Source: an uncultured Acetatifactor sp.
GTDB taxonomy: Bacteria; Bacillota; Clostridia; Lachnospirales; Lachnospiraceae
DNA: 13,782 bases
NCBI GenBank assembly: GCA_910586515.1
Contig: CAJUGL010000078.1
Location: forward strand, 1-13,782
Direction of reading: 5' to 3'
Shown here: positions 13,724 to 13,782 of the stretch, one piece after another
Numbering within the stretch: position 1 is the stretch's first letter
How the letters are laid out: every line of letters starts with the position of its first letter
Translations under genes and position numbers: made by a program
Notes under the pieces: model-generated
Database searches by the model: none
Seen by the model: only the letters and a program-made list of their open reading frames with translations
What the model was told of the DNA's origin: nothing

Positions 13724-13782
13724 GGGGACAAATTCACCATTTAGTTGACTATACTTTTTATTTATGGAGTGAAAAAGAAAAA

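Noticed and set aside
13745..13755. TTGACT and TATACT near the right edge as a promoter
   Set aside because: The two words overlap and cannot be the -35 and -10 of one promoter; partner elements at proper spacing are not convincing.

Overview
The window looks like a chromosomal segment of an anaerobic, spore-forming Firmicute of the Clostridia, most likely a gut Lachnospiraceae. The basis is protein character (paired PD-(D/E)XK proteins, a clostridial AraC/GyrI regulator, a YbhJ-type aconitase-family hydratase, a solo Xer-like integrase), strong AGGAGG-type ribosome binding sites, sigma-A-like promoters, and three Spo0A-box-like heptamers at the left edge. This assignment is inference; no rRNA or other marker gene is present.

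Layout. (1) 1-1185, minus strand: an AraC-family regulator with a GyrI-like C-terminal domain (355-1185), followed downstream by a short remnant of a BtrH-like gene (68-319) that stops inside a hairpin. (2) 1186-1579: a 394-base divergent region with an AraC leader containing competing hairpins, a palindrome framed by 9-bp direct repeats, and a good promoter (1432-1460). (3) 1580-4315, plus strand: two genes in tandem, a PD-(D/E)XK-like protein and a large AAA-ATPase-like/PD-(D/E)XK protein whose catalytic core carries a 27-bp in-frame tandem repeat. (4) 4328-5732: a decayed ABC exporter with a stop codon, two frameshifts, apparent deletions and an altered H-loop; it ends in an intrinsic terminator. 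(5) 5784-9458: an extended -10 promoter, a complete glycogen/maltodextrin phosphorylase, and a lipoprotein metallophosphoesterase whose probable start codon sits at the base of a 12-bp hairpin. (6) 9459-9718: two identical 105-bp tandem repeats plus partial copies, leading into the hydratase gene. (7) 9719-12651: the aconitase-family hydratase, then a separately promoted SseB-domain protein. (8) 12710-13723: a terminator and a tyrosine recombinase with a complete active site. The last 59 bases hold nothing I can name.

How the genes work together. The phosphorylase and the hydratase are housekeeping-type metabolic genes, but no single pathway links the whole window. The left third looks like an accessory or decaying zone: two broken genes flank the nuclease-fold pair. 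No complete defence system, prophage, IS element, CRISPR array or RNA gene is visible. The most unusual signals are the 105-bp repeat leader, which is open in frame with the hydratase and follows a possible slippery heptamer; the 27-bp repeat between two catalytic motifs of the AAA/PD-(D/E)XK protein; and the start-codon hairpin of the lipoprotein gene.
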